A stretch of 64,000 bases of DNA from Kibdelosporangium banguiense (GCF_017876405.1 NZ_JAGINW010000001.1:10801203-10865202); one strand, 5' to 3'; shown: positions 1 through 9,148, counted from the first letter of the stretch. Made by a program: numbers and translations. Notes: generated from the sequence alone by a model not told the origin.

Positions 1-41
1 AGGTCGTGCGGCTGACCGGCGCGACCCCTTAGAATGTAAGC

Positions 42-1841
42 TTAGCTACCCACGGGCCACCAGGTCCTGCTGGTATCCCGGAATGTGTTCGTTCCACAGT
101 GGACCTCGCCCCCCAAGGTATGATGGCTGCTCCAGTCATCGACATAGTGGACAGTCATGCCGAGCTTTCCGTAGGCGGCGTTCACCGCGTTGGCGAAGAT
201 GTCCTGGCCGTCGACAACCGGGCCCCACTGCTGCGGGGCGACATAGCGCTTGGGGTTCAGCACAATGCCGTTGACCGCCCCTGGCACATAGGCTCCCAGC
301 CCGTTCAGGTTCACTTTCGCCGCTTGTCGCTTCCGGCCGGCCACACGGGACTGAGCCTCGGCAGTGAACAACTGAGGCACCTTGACGATCTCGTCGTCAA
401 GGACACCGGTCTCGCGCTTGAGCGTCTGGAGGTTGGCCTCGATACGTTGTGTCGCAAGTGCGTTGTTGCTCAGCAGCGTGTCATTGCCCAATACCTGGTC
501 GATGGTCTCGGCACCAGCCTCGGGTTGCGAGAACATCCGGGCGGAGCCGTGTCCGGCTCGTTGTGCCGCGCGGAGTACCTCAAGGCCTGCCTGTGGATCC
601 GCCACACCGATCGTCCAGCCTCGCTGGTTGGCGGCGGGCAGGAACTGGACGAACTCGTCGACATGGCCAACCGCCAGCCAGGAGGTGTCCAGGATCAGCG
701 GCGCCTGATAGTCCTGCGATCGCAGGAACGTCTGCATTGCCTGATCGGGAGGACCTTCACCGTCCGGGCCGGTGTCGCCCATGATGATCCGGCCGGCCGG
801 GAAGCTCGTGCCCTGGTGCTCGTAGGGCGGAATCGTCTCCAGGTTGCCCGTCGAATCCACACTGCGTTGGCCGTCGCCCTGGCTGGCGATCTGGACCGCC
901 CCAATCCCGGGACCGCGGAGTTTCTCGAACACCTGCCTGCCCGCCGGCCTGCCGGGCTGGGCCGACCGGATCGCGATGCGTAGCCCCCGAGGTTTTCCGC
1001 CCGCGCCCGGCATGGTCACGTAGGCTGGCTCGAAGAAGTCCTGGACCCATTGATCGTCCGGGCCGAACAGTCGCAGCGGTGCGTCGATCCCGGCGGCCTT
1101 GACCCGATCCGCCAACTCCTTGACGAAACGCTGTTGTTCGGGCCGGTCGTCAGTTCCTTCGGATGCCAGCACTTCCTGAGCCTGCTGAAGATGATGATGT
1201 GTCAGTACCGGGGAGACACGGAGCATCACATCATCCGTAGTCGTCTTCTCACCATCATTGACGGTGAATCGTACCGTGATACGCCCGTCCCAGATCTTAC
1301 TGTCGCGCACGACGTCCTTGGCATCGATACCGAGGTTCACCCCGGAACGCAGCTCGTCGGCGGTGACCCGATCGGTGCCGGCGATCCTGGTCCACGCGCC
1401 TGCCCGGTTGACGAACAGCCTGACCTTGTCTTGTCCCGAACCAACTGTTGCTATCGTCCCCCATGCGTCCGACGGCGCGTTGCCGAGTGGGACCGTCTTC
1501 AGTGGGGCCAGATTCTCGGGGGCATGCGCGATGTCATCCGAGGCGTCATTGCATTCAGCCAATTTGTCATCCGGCAGCGGGTTGCCGTTGGCATCCTTGA
1601 TGGGACAACGGCGATGCTTGTCGCCGATGTTCGGCAGAAAGACCGCGCCCCGGCCCGGAGTCCAGGTCTGCTTGCCCGCCACATCCGATTGGCCACCGAT
1701 GTCGACGACGCCGTCGCGGTTCACATCCGCACGCAAGTCCGCGACCAGACTTGGCGCCGCACTGACGACGACCGCTCCGCCGGCCAGCACGCCAACCACG
1801 GCCAAGGATATCCCGATGGACCGTCTCGTTGTTGGATTCAT
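42..1841 (-). CDS. Secreted protein-arginine deiminase (PAD family)
   Basis: Predicted to convert peptidyl-arginine to peptidyl-citrulline outside the cytoplasm. I place the start at ATG 1841, not at the longer in-frame start at 1919, because the product then opens with a short basic stretch (NPTTRR) followed by a hydrophobic segment of about 20 residues, a signal peptide or anchor; 599 residues result. The catalytic set known from the animal PAD family is complete: Asp in DQWVQD (about 268), His and Asp in VGHVDEF (about 393 and 395) and Cys in GGEVHCGTN (about 582). DVNRDGVVD near residue 40 resembles an acidic metal-binding loop. It is transcribed divergently from an ABC exporter; a functional link is only inferred. 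Assignment to the family is firm; substrate and calcium dependence are unknown. Confidence 0.9.
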   Translation of the reverse strand: MNPTTRRSIGISLAVVGVLAGGAVVVSAAPSLVADLRADVNRDGVVDIGGQSDVAGKQTWTPGRGAVFLPNIGDKHRRCPIKDANGNPLPDDKLAECNDASDDIAHAPENLAPLKTVPLGNAPSDAWGTIATVGSGQDKVRLFVNRAGAWTRIAGTDRVTADELRSGVNLGIDAKDVVRDSKIWDGRITVRFTVNDGEKTTTDDVMLRVSPVLTHHHLQQAQEVLASEGTDDRPEQQRFVKELADRVKAAGIDAPLRLFGPDDQWVQDFFEPAYVTMPGAGGKPRGLRIAIRSAQPGRPAGRQVFEKLRGPGIGAVQIASQGDGQRSVDSTGNLETIPPYEHQGTSFPAGRIIMGDTGPDGEGPPDQAMQTFLRSQDYQAPLILDTSWLAVGHVDEFVQFLPAANQRGWTIGVADPQAGLEVLRAAQRAGHGSARMFSQPEAGAETIDQVLGNDTLLSNNALATQRIEANLQTLKRETGVLDDEIVKVPQLFTAEAQSRVAGRKRQAAKVNLNGLGAYVPGAVNGIVLNPKRYVAPQQWGPVVDGQDIFANAVNAAYGKLGMTVHYVDDWSSHHTLGGEVHCGTNTFRDTSRTWWPVGS

Positions 1842-1924
1842 ACAGCCATGCTGTCGCCTTGGACGCCCGCAGCGCGTCTGTCGATCGGCCAGAGAACCCC
1901 GCCATCCGTCGGGAATCACCCTAT

Positions 1925-1939
1925 TGTCCTATATGGACA
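1925..1939. promoter_or_regulatory. Palindrome between divergent PAD and ABC exporter genes
   Basis: TGTCC-TATAT-GGACA is a short inverted repeat inside the 338-base gap between the PAD start (1841) and the exporter start (2180). It could be an operator. Nothing else in the gap looks like a gene. Confidence 0.35.
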
Positions 1940-2179
1940 TAGAAGCACCGTGTCACGAATGCGAACCGGCCCGCGACGAACCGCACTGGGAAACACGCAA
2001 TACCGCTGGTCATGGTTTCGTTCCAGGCGATTCATTCCGCTGATCGACCGGACGGCCCACGCCAGGTGGCTGCCTTCACCCCACCAGTCGGCTGTTCGGA
2101 AAATCGCGCGAGTTTCGCCGCGGTCCCGTTGTAGGGTGCGCGCCGGCAACATTTCATGCGTATTCGGAAAGAGATGCCT

Positions 2180-3985
2180 GTGGCCAATAGCTCCTCGTGG
2201 GCGGATCTCGCGGACGCAATCGACGACGACCTGGCCGATGGACCGGTCAAGGTCGACCGCAAGCGGGTGTTACGGATCTTCGTGCCGTACCGGTGGTGGC
2301 TGGTCTTACTGGTCGGGCTGATCGCGGTCACCTCGGTCGTCGGAATCGGCACGCCGTTCGTGATCCAGGCCATTGTGGACGACGCGCTGGCCAACCGTGC
2401 CCTGGGGCTGCTCGTCGCTCTCGTCGGGGCGTTGATCGGGATCGCGGCCGTGACGGCGGCCATCCAGGTGGTGGAGACCCTTATCGCGTCCCGAGTCGGC
2501 CAGGCCGTGATGCACGACCTTCGGGTGCGTGTCTACAGTCACCTCCAGAAGCTCTCGCTGAGGTTCTTCACCGCGTCGAGAACCGGTGAGGTCCAGTCGC
2601 GTATCTCCAACGACATCGGCGGCGTCCAGTCCCTGGTGACACATTCCGCGACGCAACTCACCAGCAGCGCCGCAACCGTGGCCGTTTCGGCGGTCGCGAT
2701 GTTCGTGCTGGACTGGAAGCTCGCGCTGTTCTCGTTCCTCGCCCTGCCATTCTCGATCTGGATCAACCGGCGCATCGGCAACCTACGCCTGCAGGTCGCC
2801 ATGCGACAGCAGGAACGGCTCGCGGACATGTCCTCCCTCGTCCAGGAGTCGCTGTCGGTGTCCGGCATCGTGCTGAGCAAAACCACCGGCCAGTCCCGAT
2901 CACTGGTCGAACGGTTCACCCGGACATCCCGGGATGTCGCCCGGTTGGAGGTTCGCTCGCATACCGCAGGGCAGTGGGAGTACTCGCTGGTGGACGTGCT
3001 CATCGCAGCCATGCCGGCATTGACGTACCTGCTGGGCGGAATCCTGATGGGCACCGGCTCGTCGGTCACCACCGGCACGCTGGTGGCGATGATCGCGTTG
3101 CAGGCAGCGCTGATCGGGCCGCTGGAGGCGCTGCTGCTCCTGGGTGTCGAGTACCGGTCCTCGATGGCGTTGTTCGCGCGGATCTTCGACTACCTGGACC
3201 GCGAGGTCGACATCGTGGAGGCGAAGGATCCCGTCGTCGTGGCCCCGGACCAAGTGCGCGGGGAAATCCGGCTGAAGGGAGTCACCTTCCGCTACGCGGA
3301 CGATCTGCCGCCGGTACTGCGAGAGATCGATCTGGAGATCCCCGCCGGTTCCCGGGTGGGCATCGTCGGGGCGACCGGCTCGGGCAAGAGCACACTGGGG
3401 TACCTGCTCGCCCGACTGTACGATGTGGACTCCGGCTCGGTCACCATCGACGGCGTTGACATCCGGGACCTCAGTTTCGCCTCACTGGCAGGAATGCTCG
3501 GCGTCGTCACACAGGAGCCCTACCTGCTGCACGCCTCTGTCGCCGAGAACCTCCGCTTCGCCAAAGAGGACGCGAGTGACGCCGAACTGGTCGCGGCGGC
3601 GAAGATCGCGCAGATCCACGACATGGTCGCCGCGCTTCCGGAAGGCTACGGCACGGTGGTCGGCGAGCGGGGCTACCGGTTCTCCGGCGGCGAGAAGCAG
3701 CGTCTGACACTGGCACGGACGCTCCTGCGCGATCCACCGATTCTGTTGCTCGACGAGGCGACGAGCGCGCTCGACACCCGTACCGAACGCGCCATTACCG
3801 AAGCTCTCGACACAATGAGGGCAGACCGTACGATCATCACAATCGCCCACCGTCTCTCCACCGTCCGCCATGCCGACCAGATCATCGTGTTCGACCACGG
3901 CCAGATCGTCGAGCAAGGCACCCATGACGACCTCCTCGCGCGCAACAACCGTTACGCCGAACTCCTTGGGGCGGACCGCCGCTGA
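2180..3985 (+). CDS. ABC exporter, fused membrane and ATP-binding domains
   Basis: Half-transporter of the ABC exporter type (membrane domain followed by nucleotide-binding domain in one chain), about 601 residues, acting as a homo- or heterodimer in the cytoplasmic membrane. The N-terminal half has about six hydrophobic segments; the C-terminal half shows Walker A GATGSGKS (about residue 397), signature FSGGEKQ (about 501), Walker B ILLLDEA (about 521) and the H-loop IAHRLST (about 557). Start: GTG 2180 has GGAAAGAG six bases upstream, whereas ATG 2174 and 2156 are worse placed. No partner half-transporter gene is adjacent, so a homodimer is likely. Substrate cannot be read from sequence; drug, lipid or peptide export are all possible. 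Confidence 0.9.
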   Translation: MANSSSWADLADAIDDDLADGPVKVDRKRVLRIFVPYRWWLVLLVGLIAVTSVVGIGTPFVIQAIVDDALANRALGLLVALVGALIGIAAVTAAIQVVETLIASRVGQAVMHDLRVRVYSHLQKLSLRFFTASRTGEVQSRISNDIGGVQSLVTHSATQLTSSAATVAVSAVAMFVLDWKLALFSFLALPFSIWINRRIGNLRLQVAMRQQERLADMSSLVQESLSVSGIVLSKTTGQSRSLVERFTRTSRDVARLEVRSHTAGQWEYSLVDVLIAAMPALTYLLGGILMGTGSSVTTGTLVAMIALQAALIGPLEALLLLGVEYRSSMALFARIFDYLDREVDIVEAKDPVVVAPDQVRGEIRLKGVTFRYADDLPPVLREIDLEIPAGSRVGIVGATGSGKSTLGYLLARLYDVDSGSVTIDGVDIRDLSFASLAGMLGVVTQEPYLLHASVAENLRFAKEDASDAELVAAAKIAQIHDMVAALPEGYGTVVGERGYRFSGGEKQRLTLARTLLRDPPILLLDEATSALDTRTERAITEALDTMRADRTIITIAHRLSTVRHADQIIVFDHGQIVEQGTHDDLLARNNRYAELLGADRR

Positions 3986-4038
3986 AGCCATGGCAAGCGC
4001 CAGCACCTTCACCTTTCTCGACCGCAAGCGGCCTGAAC

Positions 4039-4068
4039 TGCAGCGATGACTTTTCGAGCGGTACAAGG
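4039..4068. repeat. 30-bp dispersed repeat, copy 1
   Basis: Begins TGCAGCGATGAC and contains GACTTTTCGAGCGGTACA at 4048-4065. The same 18-base core recurs at 15787-15804, and a diverged copy lies at 9038-9067. All three copies sit beside transposase debris, and read on the other strand the end (TGTACCGCT...) resembles an IS terminal repeat. I infer a solo IS end left after loss of the element. Confidence 0.5.
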
Positions 4069-4129
4069 TACTGCGCAAAGGACTCTCACCACTGGTCACC
4101 ACCATCTCCACCCGCGCAGCCGCCCGGTA

Positions 4130-4411
4130 CTGACCGGGATCCGGCTACGCGCGGGCAAAACCGGGTCCGGCAAAGGCGCGGCCAGCATGCTCACCGAAGC
4201 CATCACCACCGCGAAAACCGCCGGCGCGACCACCATCCTCTGCCGAGGCGACTCCGCGTTCGGCAACCACAAGACCATCACCGCAGTAGTGAAGACCGGC
4301 GCCCAATTCTCCTTCGTGCTGACCAAAACCCGACCGGTCCTCCGCGCGATCGGCGCCATCCCCGAACACGCCTGGACCCCGGCGCGCTACCCCGGCGCCG
4401 TCCTGGACTGT
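4130..4411 (+). pseudogene. IS1380-type transposase fragment
   Basis: One continuous frame of about 90 residues (IRLRAGKTGSG, then ILCRGDSAFGNHKTI, FSFVLTKTRPVLRAI, HAWTPARYPGAVLD) matches the central catalytic part of IS1380-type DDE transposases. RGDSAFG carries an expected catalytic Asp. Both N- and C-terminal parts are missing. The match stops abruptly near 4411, exactly where the oppositely oriented hydrolase gene also loses its 3' end, so both genes were cut at one junction. Confidence 0.7.
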
Positions 4412-5618
4412 AAGTCAGCACGTCCGGCCGGGCTTCCAGGCTCTTGTTGTCCACCCGCCCGCCGCCGGTCATCCGGACCCCGCCCACGGCGGGTGTCGGG
4501 TCGGCTGGGTCGTACCGATACCGGTCGGGTTCCGACTCGATGGGCGGCTCAGCCGACAAGGCGCCGCCGGCGCGCAGGTGCAGCCGGCGCGGCAGGTAGC
4601 CTCGCGGCGGCCAGGAGTCGAAGCCGCGCCAGGTTTCCTGCCCCATGACATACAGCCGCACCGGGGCACGCTCCGCTGGTCGCTCACCGCGTGCGTAAGC
4701 CAGTCCGAACGCGATCGACTCGGTGAGCACACTGCCGTCCGTGGCCAGATGCGTCCACGGACCGACCGTCAGCCGGGGTGCCCGCCCGGCGTCCTGCAGG
4801 ACCTGGAAGTCGCGCAGCTGGCCGGGCAGGAAGACGTCGTGCCAGCCACCGAACATGCTGACCGGCACGGTCACCTCGGCGACGCGGTGCCGGTGGTCGA
4901 CGCCGGCCCACCGTGGTGAGTCCGCGCCGTGGGCGAGGATGTCCTGCACGTAGTCCACTCGGTGTCCGGCGGCGGCCACGTCGGACTGGTTGAGCGGAAG
5001 AGTGTGTAGCGCCCGGCGGTTCTTGCGGGCCTGCGTGAACTGGCGCAGCAGCGCTCCGCGGCGTTCCTGTCCGTCGACCTGTAGGCCCCAGCCGAACGGT
5101 GTCTCCAGCGAGAACCCGTCCTCGCGCAGGTATTCCAGCGTGAGCGCGGATTCGGTGATCTGCGGGATCATCGCCTTGACCTCGGGTGGCAGCCGGTCGG
5201 CGATCGCCCACTGCACGTACCCGAGGTAACTGCCGCCGACGAGCACAATGGAACCGGCGAACCACGACTGCTTGACCACCCAGTCCACTGTGGCCACACC
5301 GTCCTCGCGTTCCTGCCGGAACGGGTCGAAGACCCCGCCCGAGCCGAAGGTGCCACGGACACTCTGAATGAGCACCTGGAAGCCGCGCTCGGCCAGTGGT
5401 CTGGCCGTGGCGTTGCCGATCAACCCACTCCGACCGTACGGACTGCGCAGCAAGGCCACGGGCAACGTGTCACCGTCGGATCGCGGTGCCCATCGGTCGG
5501 CCAGCAACTCCACACCGTCGGGCATCGGCACTCGCAGGTCGCGCTGGACGATAAGATCTCGCGTGACCGGTGGATCCAGTTTCAGTGCTCGTTGCAGGAT
5601 GCGGCTGGTCAGGTTCAT
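4278..5618 (-). pseudogene. CocE/X-Pro dipeptidyl-peptidase-type hydrolase, 3' truncated
   Basis: Alpha/beta hydrolase of the CocE/NonD family, whose members hydrolyse acyl esters or cleave X-Pro dipeptides. Start ATG 5618 has AGGAG upstream and overlaps the reductase stop in an ATGA, so the two are translationally coupled. Seen: the N-terminal region with LLRSPYGRSG and RGTFGSGG, the nucleophile motif GGSYLGY, and FGGWHDVF. About 402 residues are native, ending at PDVLTY near 4412; the frame then runs into IS1380 sequence to a stop at 4278. The C-terminal jelly-roll part of the family (roughly 110-150 residues) is therefore mostly missing. Last gene of the P450 operon; probably inactive, though the catalytic core is largely retained. 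Confidence 0.8.
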
Positions 5619-6799
5619 GACGTTGTGACTCCTGTTGCCGTGCCAATGATGTCGTTCCACCTGGCACCGACCGAGATGGCCTGGCGCCAGCCGCGAAGGG
5701 CCTTCGGTGGCATGCCGACCGCGAGTGCCCCGGCCAGCCGGTCACCGGTCCGGTAGGCGGCCAGGAACCGGCGCTTGGTGACGTTGCCGTCCACGATCGC
5801 GATGTCGTCGTGGCCGCGTAGGTAGCCGTACGCCTGGATCTTCATGTCGTACTGGTCGGACCAGAAGTAGGGCACCGGAGCGAACGGTCGTCGCGCTTCG
5901 GGGTGTAGGAGGTTGCGCGCGGCGGCCATGCCCTGCTCGGCGGCGTTGGTGCGGTGCTCGATGCGCATGGGCACGCCGAACAACGGGTTGTGCCAGCGAG
6001 TCACGTCTCCGGCTGCGTACACGTTCGGGGCGGCCGCGCAGTACTCGTCGCAGACCAGGCCGTCGGCCAGGCGCAGACCGCTGCCTTCCAGCCACTCTGT
6101 GTTCGGCACCGCGCCCAGGGCGAGCAGGACCTCATCGGCCGCCACCAGTTCCCCGTCGGCAAGCCGGACCCCGCCGTCGGCCACAGCGGACACGGTGACC
6201 CCGGTCCGCAGCTCGACGCCGTGTTCCCGGTGGGCCTGCGACAACATGTGTCCGACCTGTTCCCCGACGGCGTGGGCAAGCGGCACCGGCGCGGGTTCGA
6301 GCAGAACGACCTCGCAACCCAGGCCTCGTGCCACGGCCGCGGCCTCCACCCCGAGGAATCCGGCGCCGACCACGACCAGACGCCGCCCCGGGCCCAGCCC
6401 CCGGCGCAGGGCCAGTGCGTCGTTCAGGGAGCGCAGCACGTGCGCGCCCAGGCCGGGAAGGCGACGCGGACGCACCCCGGTGGCCACGATCAGCCCGTCA
6501 TAGAACACATGCCCGCCAACGGACAGCTGCACCTGCTGCGCATCCAGATCGAGTCCTGTCGCCATGACGCCGAGGCGAAGATCGAGGTCGAGTGCGCTCA
6601 ACTCCGCGGGCGAGCGCAGTGTCAACCGGTCCGGCTCCCACGGCGAGGCCATGAGCTGCTTGGACAATGGCGGCCGATCGTAGGGGGCGTGAGGTTCGTC
6701 GCCGACGAGGGTGATCACGCCCTGGAAGCCTTCCCGGCGGAGTGTTTCGACGGCCGAGAGTCCGGCGGCCGATGCGCCGACCACCACGATCCGCTTCAT
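5615..6799 (-). CDS. NAD(P)/FAD-dependent ferredoxin reductase
   Basis: Electron-transfer flavoprotein predicted to pass electrons from NAD(P)H to the ferredoxin encoded just upstream. 394 residues from ATG 6799 (MKRIVVVGASAAGLSAVE). It shows the N-terminal FAD dinucleotide-binding fold (GASAAG), PYDRPPLSK typical of rubredoxin/ferredoxin reductases, the NAD-binding fold (VVGAGFLGVEAA) at mid-protein, and YAAGDVTRW near residue 270, which closes over the flavin. Its start overlaps the ferredoxin stop (ATGA) and its stop overlaps the CocE-like start (ATGA), so it lies in a tightly coupled operon. The long in-frame extension back to 7177 is rejected because it has no domain and overlaps the ferredoxin and P450 genes. 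Confidence 0.92.
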   Translation of the reverse strand: MKRIVVVGASAAGLSAVETLRREGFQGVITLVGDEPHAPYDRPPLSKQLMASPWEPDRLTLRSPAELSALDLDLRLGVMATGLDLDAQQVQLSVGGHVFYDGLIVATGVRPRRLPGLGAHVLRSLNDALALRRGLGPGRRLVVVGAGFLGVEAAAVARGLGCEVVLLEPAPVPLAHAVGEQVGHMLSQAHREHGVELRTGVTVSAVADGGVRLADGELVAADEVLLALGAVPNTEWLEGSGLRLADGLVCDEYCAAAPNVYAAGDVTRWHNPLFGVPMRIEHRTNAAEQGMAAARNLLHPEARRPFAPVPYFWSDQYDMKIQAYGYLRGHDDIAIVDGNVTKRRFLAAYRTGDRLAGALAVGMPPKALRGWRQAISVGARWNDIIGTATGVTTS

Positions 6800-6993
6800 T
6801 TCTCCGCCAACCGGATCGCGGCTGCCGGGCAGATCGCCACGGCCTCCCGCACTCCGTCGTGCAACTCCTGGGCGGGTGTCTCGTCCAGCACGATCGCCAC
6901 GCCGTCGTCGTCGCGCTGGTCGAACACGTGGGGAGCGGCGAGGACACATTGGCCGGATGCCACGCACTTGGGTTCGTCGAGAATGACACGCAC
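6796..6993 (-). CDS. [3Fe-4S] ferredoxin of P450 operon
   Basis: 65-residue ferredoxin of the type paired with actinobacterial P450s. Cysteine pattern: CVASGQC near residues 10-16 and a C-P pair (AICPAAA) near residue 55. The absence of the extra cysteine of a 4Fe-4S ferredoxin between the first two ligands suggests a 3Fe-4S cluster. It lies 24 bases downstream of the P450 stop and overlaps the reductase start by four bases. Role: carry electrons from the reductase to the P450. Confidence 0.93.
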   Translation of the reverse strand: MRVILDEPKCVASGQCVLAAPHVFDQRDDDGVAIVLDETPAQELHDGVREAVAICPAAAIRLAEK

Positions 6994-7017
6994 GAGCTTT
7001 CTCCTGTGTTTGTTCGG

Positions 7018-8259
7018 TCACCAGGTGACGGGCAGCGACCGCAGGCGGTAGGCGATTCCTTCGAACGCGAACTCGATCTCGTCGATCGAGGTGGCCAGGC
7101 GGAGGGTGGGCACGCGGCGATAGAGCGTGCCGTACACGACCTGGAGTTCCACGCGGGCCAGCGACTGGCCGAGGCACTGGTGCGGGCCGTACCCGAACGC
7201 CTGGTGCTGGCGGGCGGCCCGGCTCAGGTCCAGCTGCTCGGGGCCGGGGAACGTGCCGGCGTCCCAGTTCGCCGCGGACAGGTCGAAGATGAGGCCGTCT
7301 CCGGCCCGCAGGATCTGATCGCCGATCTCGATGTCCTCCACCGCGATCCGGCGCACCCCCGTGTGCACAATGGACAGATAGCGCAGAAGTTCCTCGACCG
7401 CCGCGGCGACGACCGTCGGATCGTCGGTGTCACGCAGCACGGCCAACTGGTCGGGGTTCTGCAGCAGGGCCAACGTACCGAGGGAGATCATGCTCGCGCT
7501 GGTCTCGTGGCCGGCGATCAGCACGGCGATAGCCATGACGACCGCTTCGGCGGGCGTCATCTCACCGGCTTTGATCCGGGCAGCCAGCTCTGAGAGCATG
7601 TCGTCGGCCGGACGTGTCATCTTCTGCTCGATCAATCCGCCGAGATAGCCCGACAGTGCGGCGCCTGCCTCCCGCGACTGCTCCACCGTCGCGCTGTGGC
7701 TCACCGCGACATTGCTGTTGCGCTGGATGAACTCGTGGTCCGCATACGGCGCGCCCAGCAGCTCGCTGATCACCAGCGTCGGCACGGGCAACCCCAGCGC
7801 GGTGACGAGGTCGGCCGGCTTCGGACCGGCCAGCATGGCGTCGATCAACTCGTCGGTGATCTTCTGAATGCCGGGCCGCAGGGCCTCGACCCGCCTGACC
7901 ATGAACCGGCCGTTGACCATCCGGCGCAGCCGCGTGTGGGCGGGCGCGTCGGTGTTGGCGACCATCGGCGGGGTGGTCGTCGCAGCGTCCGCCCGGCCGC
8001 GGGTCATGTGTGGGAATCCGGGCAGCTTCTCGTCGATGCTGACGCGTGGGTCGTTGAGCAGAGCCCGTTGGTCGGCATGGCGGGTGATGATCCACGGCGT
8101 GCTGCCGTCCCAGATCCGCACCTTCGCGATGGGTTCCGCAGCGGTCAGCTGCCGCACAGGTGCGGGCGGTTGAAAGGGACAGCCGGCCTGCCTGGGCATC
8201 GGATAGTCGGGAATGGACGGTGCCGTTTCGCCTGTGATACCGGCAAATGTGTCGGTCAT
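7018..8259 (-). CDS. Cytochrome P450
   Basis: Haem monooxygenase, 413 residues, resembling the CYP105-like group of soluble actinobacterial P450s. Seen: oxygen-activation motif AGHETSA (about residues 244-250), the ExxR of EELLRY, and the haem-binding loop FGYGPHQCLG with the Cys ligand at about residue 362. Start ATG 8259 is preceded by GAGGGAGC. With the two downstream genes it forms a complete NAD(P)H-reductase-ferredoxin-P450 chain, and the fourth gene, a CocE-like hydrolase, suggests an ester or amide substrate or product. Probably repressed by the divergent TetR gene through the two palindromes at 8354-8396. Substrate unknown. Confidence 0.94.
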   Translation of the reverse strand: MTDTFAGITGETAPSIPDYPMPRQAGCPFQPPAPVRQLTAAEPIAKVRIWDGSTPWIITRHADQRALLNDPRVSIDEKLPGFPHMTRGRADAATTTPPMVANTDAPAHTRLRRMVNGRFMVRRVEALRPGIQKITDELIDAMLAGPKPADLVTALGLPVPTLVISELLGAPYADHEFIQRNSNVAVSHSATVEQSREAGAALSGYLGGLIEQKMTRPADDMLSELAARIKAGEMTPAEAVVMAIAVLIAGHETSASMISLGTLALLQNPDQLAVLRDTDDPTVVAAAVEELLRYLSIVHTGVRRIAVEDIEIGDQILRAGDGLIFDLSAANWDAGTFPGPEQLDLSRAARQHQAFGYGPHQCLGQSLARVELQVVYGTLYRRVPTLRLATSIDEIEFAFEGIAYRLRSLPVTW

Positions 8260-8353
8260 GGGGCTCCCTCGCTGCGGTCTCGAGCGGCGGCCACCATCGG
8301 GCCATCCGCTAGCCGATCGACAGGCAGTCGAGCCATCGGATGTGACGTCGATC

Positions 8354-8371
8354 ACCTGCCGTTCGACAGGT
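8354..8371. promoter_or_regulatory. Operator-like palindrome O1 (P450/TetR intergenic)
   Basis: ACCTGCCG-TT-CGACAGGT, 18 bases, one mismatched pair. It lies next to O2 with the centres 23 bases apart, roughly two helical turns, in the gap between the divergent P450 and TetR genes. Inferred TetR binding site. Confidence 0.6.
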
Positions 8372-8374
8372 TTG

Positions 8375-8396
8375 TAGCTTGCCGTTCGGCAAGCTA
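8375..8396. promoter_or_regulatory. Operator-like palindrome O2 (P450/TetR intergenic)
   Basis: Perfect 10-base arms TAGCTTGCCG and CGGCAAGCTA around TT. The inner part (TTGCCGTTCGGCAA) shares CYGCCGTTCGRCAG with O1, so both are probably sites for the same regulator. It lies 38 bases before the chosen TetR start. Confidence 0.7.
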
Positions 8397-8433
8397 AGGT
8401 CCGGGGGTGCCCGCTCGAGAGAAGGGAACAGAT

Positions 8434-9048
8434 GTGGCTGTCAGAGCCGCCCGTAAAGCGTCCGATGTGCCCGACACCCGGCAGCGCCTCGTCGACGTCG
8501 CGGTCCGCCTGTTCACCGAACACAGCTTCGCGGGCACGTCCCTGCAGATGATCGCCAACGAAATGGGCATCACGAAGGCGGCCGTCTACCACCACTTCCG
8601 CACCCGCGAAGAGCTCCTCACCGCAGTGGTCGAGCCGACGCTGCACGAGCTGCGCGTGGTCATCGAAACCGCAGAGGCTCAACGCACCCCATACATGCGG
8701 GCGGAGCACCTGCTCACTGAATACGCCGACATGGCCGTACGGCACCGCGCCGTGGTCGCCGTCCTCACCGCCGACGCCGGCGCGATCGCGATGCTGCGCT
8801 CCCACCACGAATCCGGCGACCTGATCAACCGCCAACTGAATCTTCTCGCCGCCGTCAGCCCCGGTCCGGCCGGCCTCGTCAACGCCACCATGGCACTCGC
8901 CGGCATCGCCGCCGCAGCCGGATCAGGACTCGTCAACCTCGACGACAACGACGCCCTGCACCACCACCTCGTCGAGGCAGGCCGACGCACCCTCGGCCTC
9001 CGCGCACCACGCCGCCCCACCCACAACGCGGCACGCATGCAGCAATGA
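8434..9048 (+). CDS. TetR-family regulator, probable repressor of the P450 operon
   Basis: 204 residues from GTG 8434, chosen because AGAAGGGA lies six bases upstream; GTG 8407 is in frame but has no ribosome-binding site and lies closer to the operator. N-terminal helix-turn-helix of the TetR type (TRQRLVDVAVRLFTEH, then GITKAAVYHHFRTREELL), variable ligand-binding C-terminal half. Divergent from the P450 operon with two palindromes between. Expected to bind them and release DNA on binding a small ligand, probably a P450 substrate. The last codons lie inside a 30-bp dispersed repeat, so the C-terminus (ARMQQ) may derive from inserted DNA. Confidence 0.88.
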   Translation: MAVRAARKASDVPDTRQRLVDVAVRLFTEHSFAGTSLQMIANEMGITKAAVYHHFRTREELLTAVVEPTLHELRVVIETAEAQRTPYMRAEHLLTEYADMAVRHRAVVAVLTADAGAIAMLRSHHESGDLINRQLNLLAAVSPGPAGLVNATMALAGIAAAAGSGLVNLDDNDALHHHLVEAGRRTLGLRAPRRPTHNAARMQQ

Positions 9049-9067
9049 CTGTCCAAGCGGTACAGGG
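9038..9067. repeat. 30-bp dispersed repeat, copy 2 (diverged)
   Basis: TGCAGCAATGACTGTCC followed by AAGCGGTACAGGG aligns over its whole length with the copy at 4039-4068, with six or so substitutions. It contains the TetR stop codon and borders the transposase graveyard that follows. Confidence 0.45.
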
Positions 9068-9148
9068 TCAGGAAACGCCTTCGGCGCCGACACACAGCAC
9101 TGTCTCCATTGGACTGGATCGGAACCGGTTGCAGGCCAAGGTGCGGGC

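Noticed and set aside
1050..2321. 423-residue open frame on the plus strand across the PAD gene and its promoter
   Set aside because: It is antisense to the PAD gene over most of its length, shows no domain and no ribosome-binding site; high-GC DNA gives such frames by chance.
5619..5660. Upstream extension of the CocE-like gene to GTG 5660
   Set aside because: ATG 5618 has the ribosome-binding site and the ATGA overlap with the reductase stop.
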